Part shown: positions 6,204 through 6,343 of the stretch, in pieces | Position numbering within the stretch: the first letter of the stretch is position 1 | Layout: the number at the start of each line of letters is the position of its first letter | From: JBFXAN01 sp050184225 | Lineage (GTDB): Bacteria > Chloroflexota > Dehalococcoidia > CAUJGQ01 | Reading direction: 5' to 3' | Assembly: GCA_050184225.1 (NCBI GenBank) | Contig: JBFXAN010000265.1 | Location: 1 to 6,343 of the forward strand | DNA: 6,343 bases | Translations under genes and position numbers: made by a program | Notes under the pieces: model-generated | Told to the model about the DNA's origin: nothing | What the model saw: only the letters and a program-made list of their open reading frames with translations | The model's database searches: none

Positions 6204-6251
6204 CCCCTCCCCCCGGCCCCCTCCCCCCGCTGACGCGCGGAGAGGGGGAGG
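6204..6251 (-). repeat. Copy C of the dispersed repeat, directly upstream of cinA
   Basis: This is the fullest copy. On the - strand a C-rich left arm, the loop GCGTCA and a G-rich right arm can fold into a hairpin, followed by a second G-rich tract that ends two bases before the cinA ATG. Thirty bases (6218-6247) match copy B exactly in the opposite orientation. In the cinA transcript this hairpin would form the 5' leader. Confidence 0.85.
6206..6210 (-). promoter_or_regulatory. cinA ribosome binding site supplied by the repeat
   Basis: GGAGG on the - strand lies 4 nt before the cinA ATG within a longer G-rich run belonging to repeat copy C. Spacing is short but usable. The first G-rich tract pairs in the hairpin and the second would stay free for the ribosome. 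Confidence 0.5.
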
Positions 6252-6343
6252 ACTGGGCTGCGGTGGTTGTGCGGCTCTCCCCTTTGAGGGTGGTTGCGGT
6301 GGGGAGGCAGGATCGATTCTCTGCTTTTTCCGGCGATGGCGCG
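6252..6343. other. Non-coding stretch upstream of cinA, no clear features
   Basis: I find no credible reading frame here. The promoter for the - strand block should be here or further right, but I see no convincing -35/-10 pair. Confidence 0.4.

Overview
The window is GC-rich chromosomal DNA, apparently bacterial. The gene types, a CobT/NorD-like VWA protein and a cinA-led operon, together with G/C-run palindromic repeats, would fit Chloroflexota (Thermomicrobia/Sphaerobacter-like), but this placement is an inference from style and gene content.

Layout: two blocks face each other. On the + strand, about 1-2067 encodes a large protein with a C-terminal von Willebrand factor A domain. Its reading frame is still open at the left edge of the window, so the N-terminus is probably missing. 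Six bases after its stop lies a decayed type II toxin-antitoxin pair. It consists of a YefM/Phd-like antitoxin (2074-2400) that has run past its expected stop, and a RelE/ParE-like toxin (2265-2516) broken by an in-frame amber codon at 2415-2417. A 50-bp imperfect direct copy of the 3' end of the VWA gene (1989-2038) reappears at the end of the toxin (2505-2554), so the toxin-antitoxin pair sits between two copies of the VWA gene tail.

On the - strand is a compact four-gene block in the order cinA (6201-4969), a metallo-beta-lactamase-fold hydrolase (4963 or 4972-3983), a crotonase-family enoyl-CoA hydratase/isomerase (3934-3146) and a DUF6886-like protein (3107-2571). Gaps are about 50 nt or less and the cinA/MBL junction is only a few bases, so co-transcription from upstream of cinA is likely. 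The functions (NMN deamidation or pyrophosphate cleavage, a thioester or other hydrolase, an acyl-CoA isomerase or hydratase, unknown) do not form an obvious single pathway.

A hairpin-forming G/C-rich dispersed repeat occurs three times: at 1-20 (cut by the window edge), at 111-153 (opposite orientation, read through by the VWA gene frame) and at 6204-6251, where its G-rich tail forms the likely ribosome binding site of cinA. The remaining 6252-6343 shows no gene and no promoter that I can support.

I saw no CRISPR array, RNA gene, transposase or clearly new multi-gene system. The most noteworthy items are the decayed toxin-antitoxin pair with its flanking VWA-tail duplication, and the repeats that enter coding and translation-start sequence.
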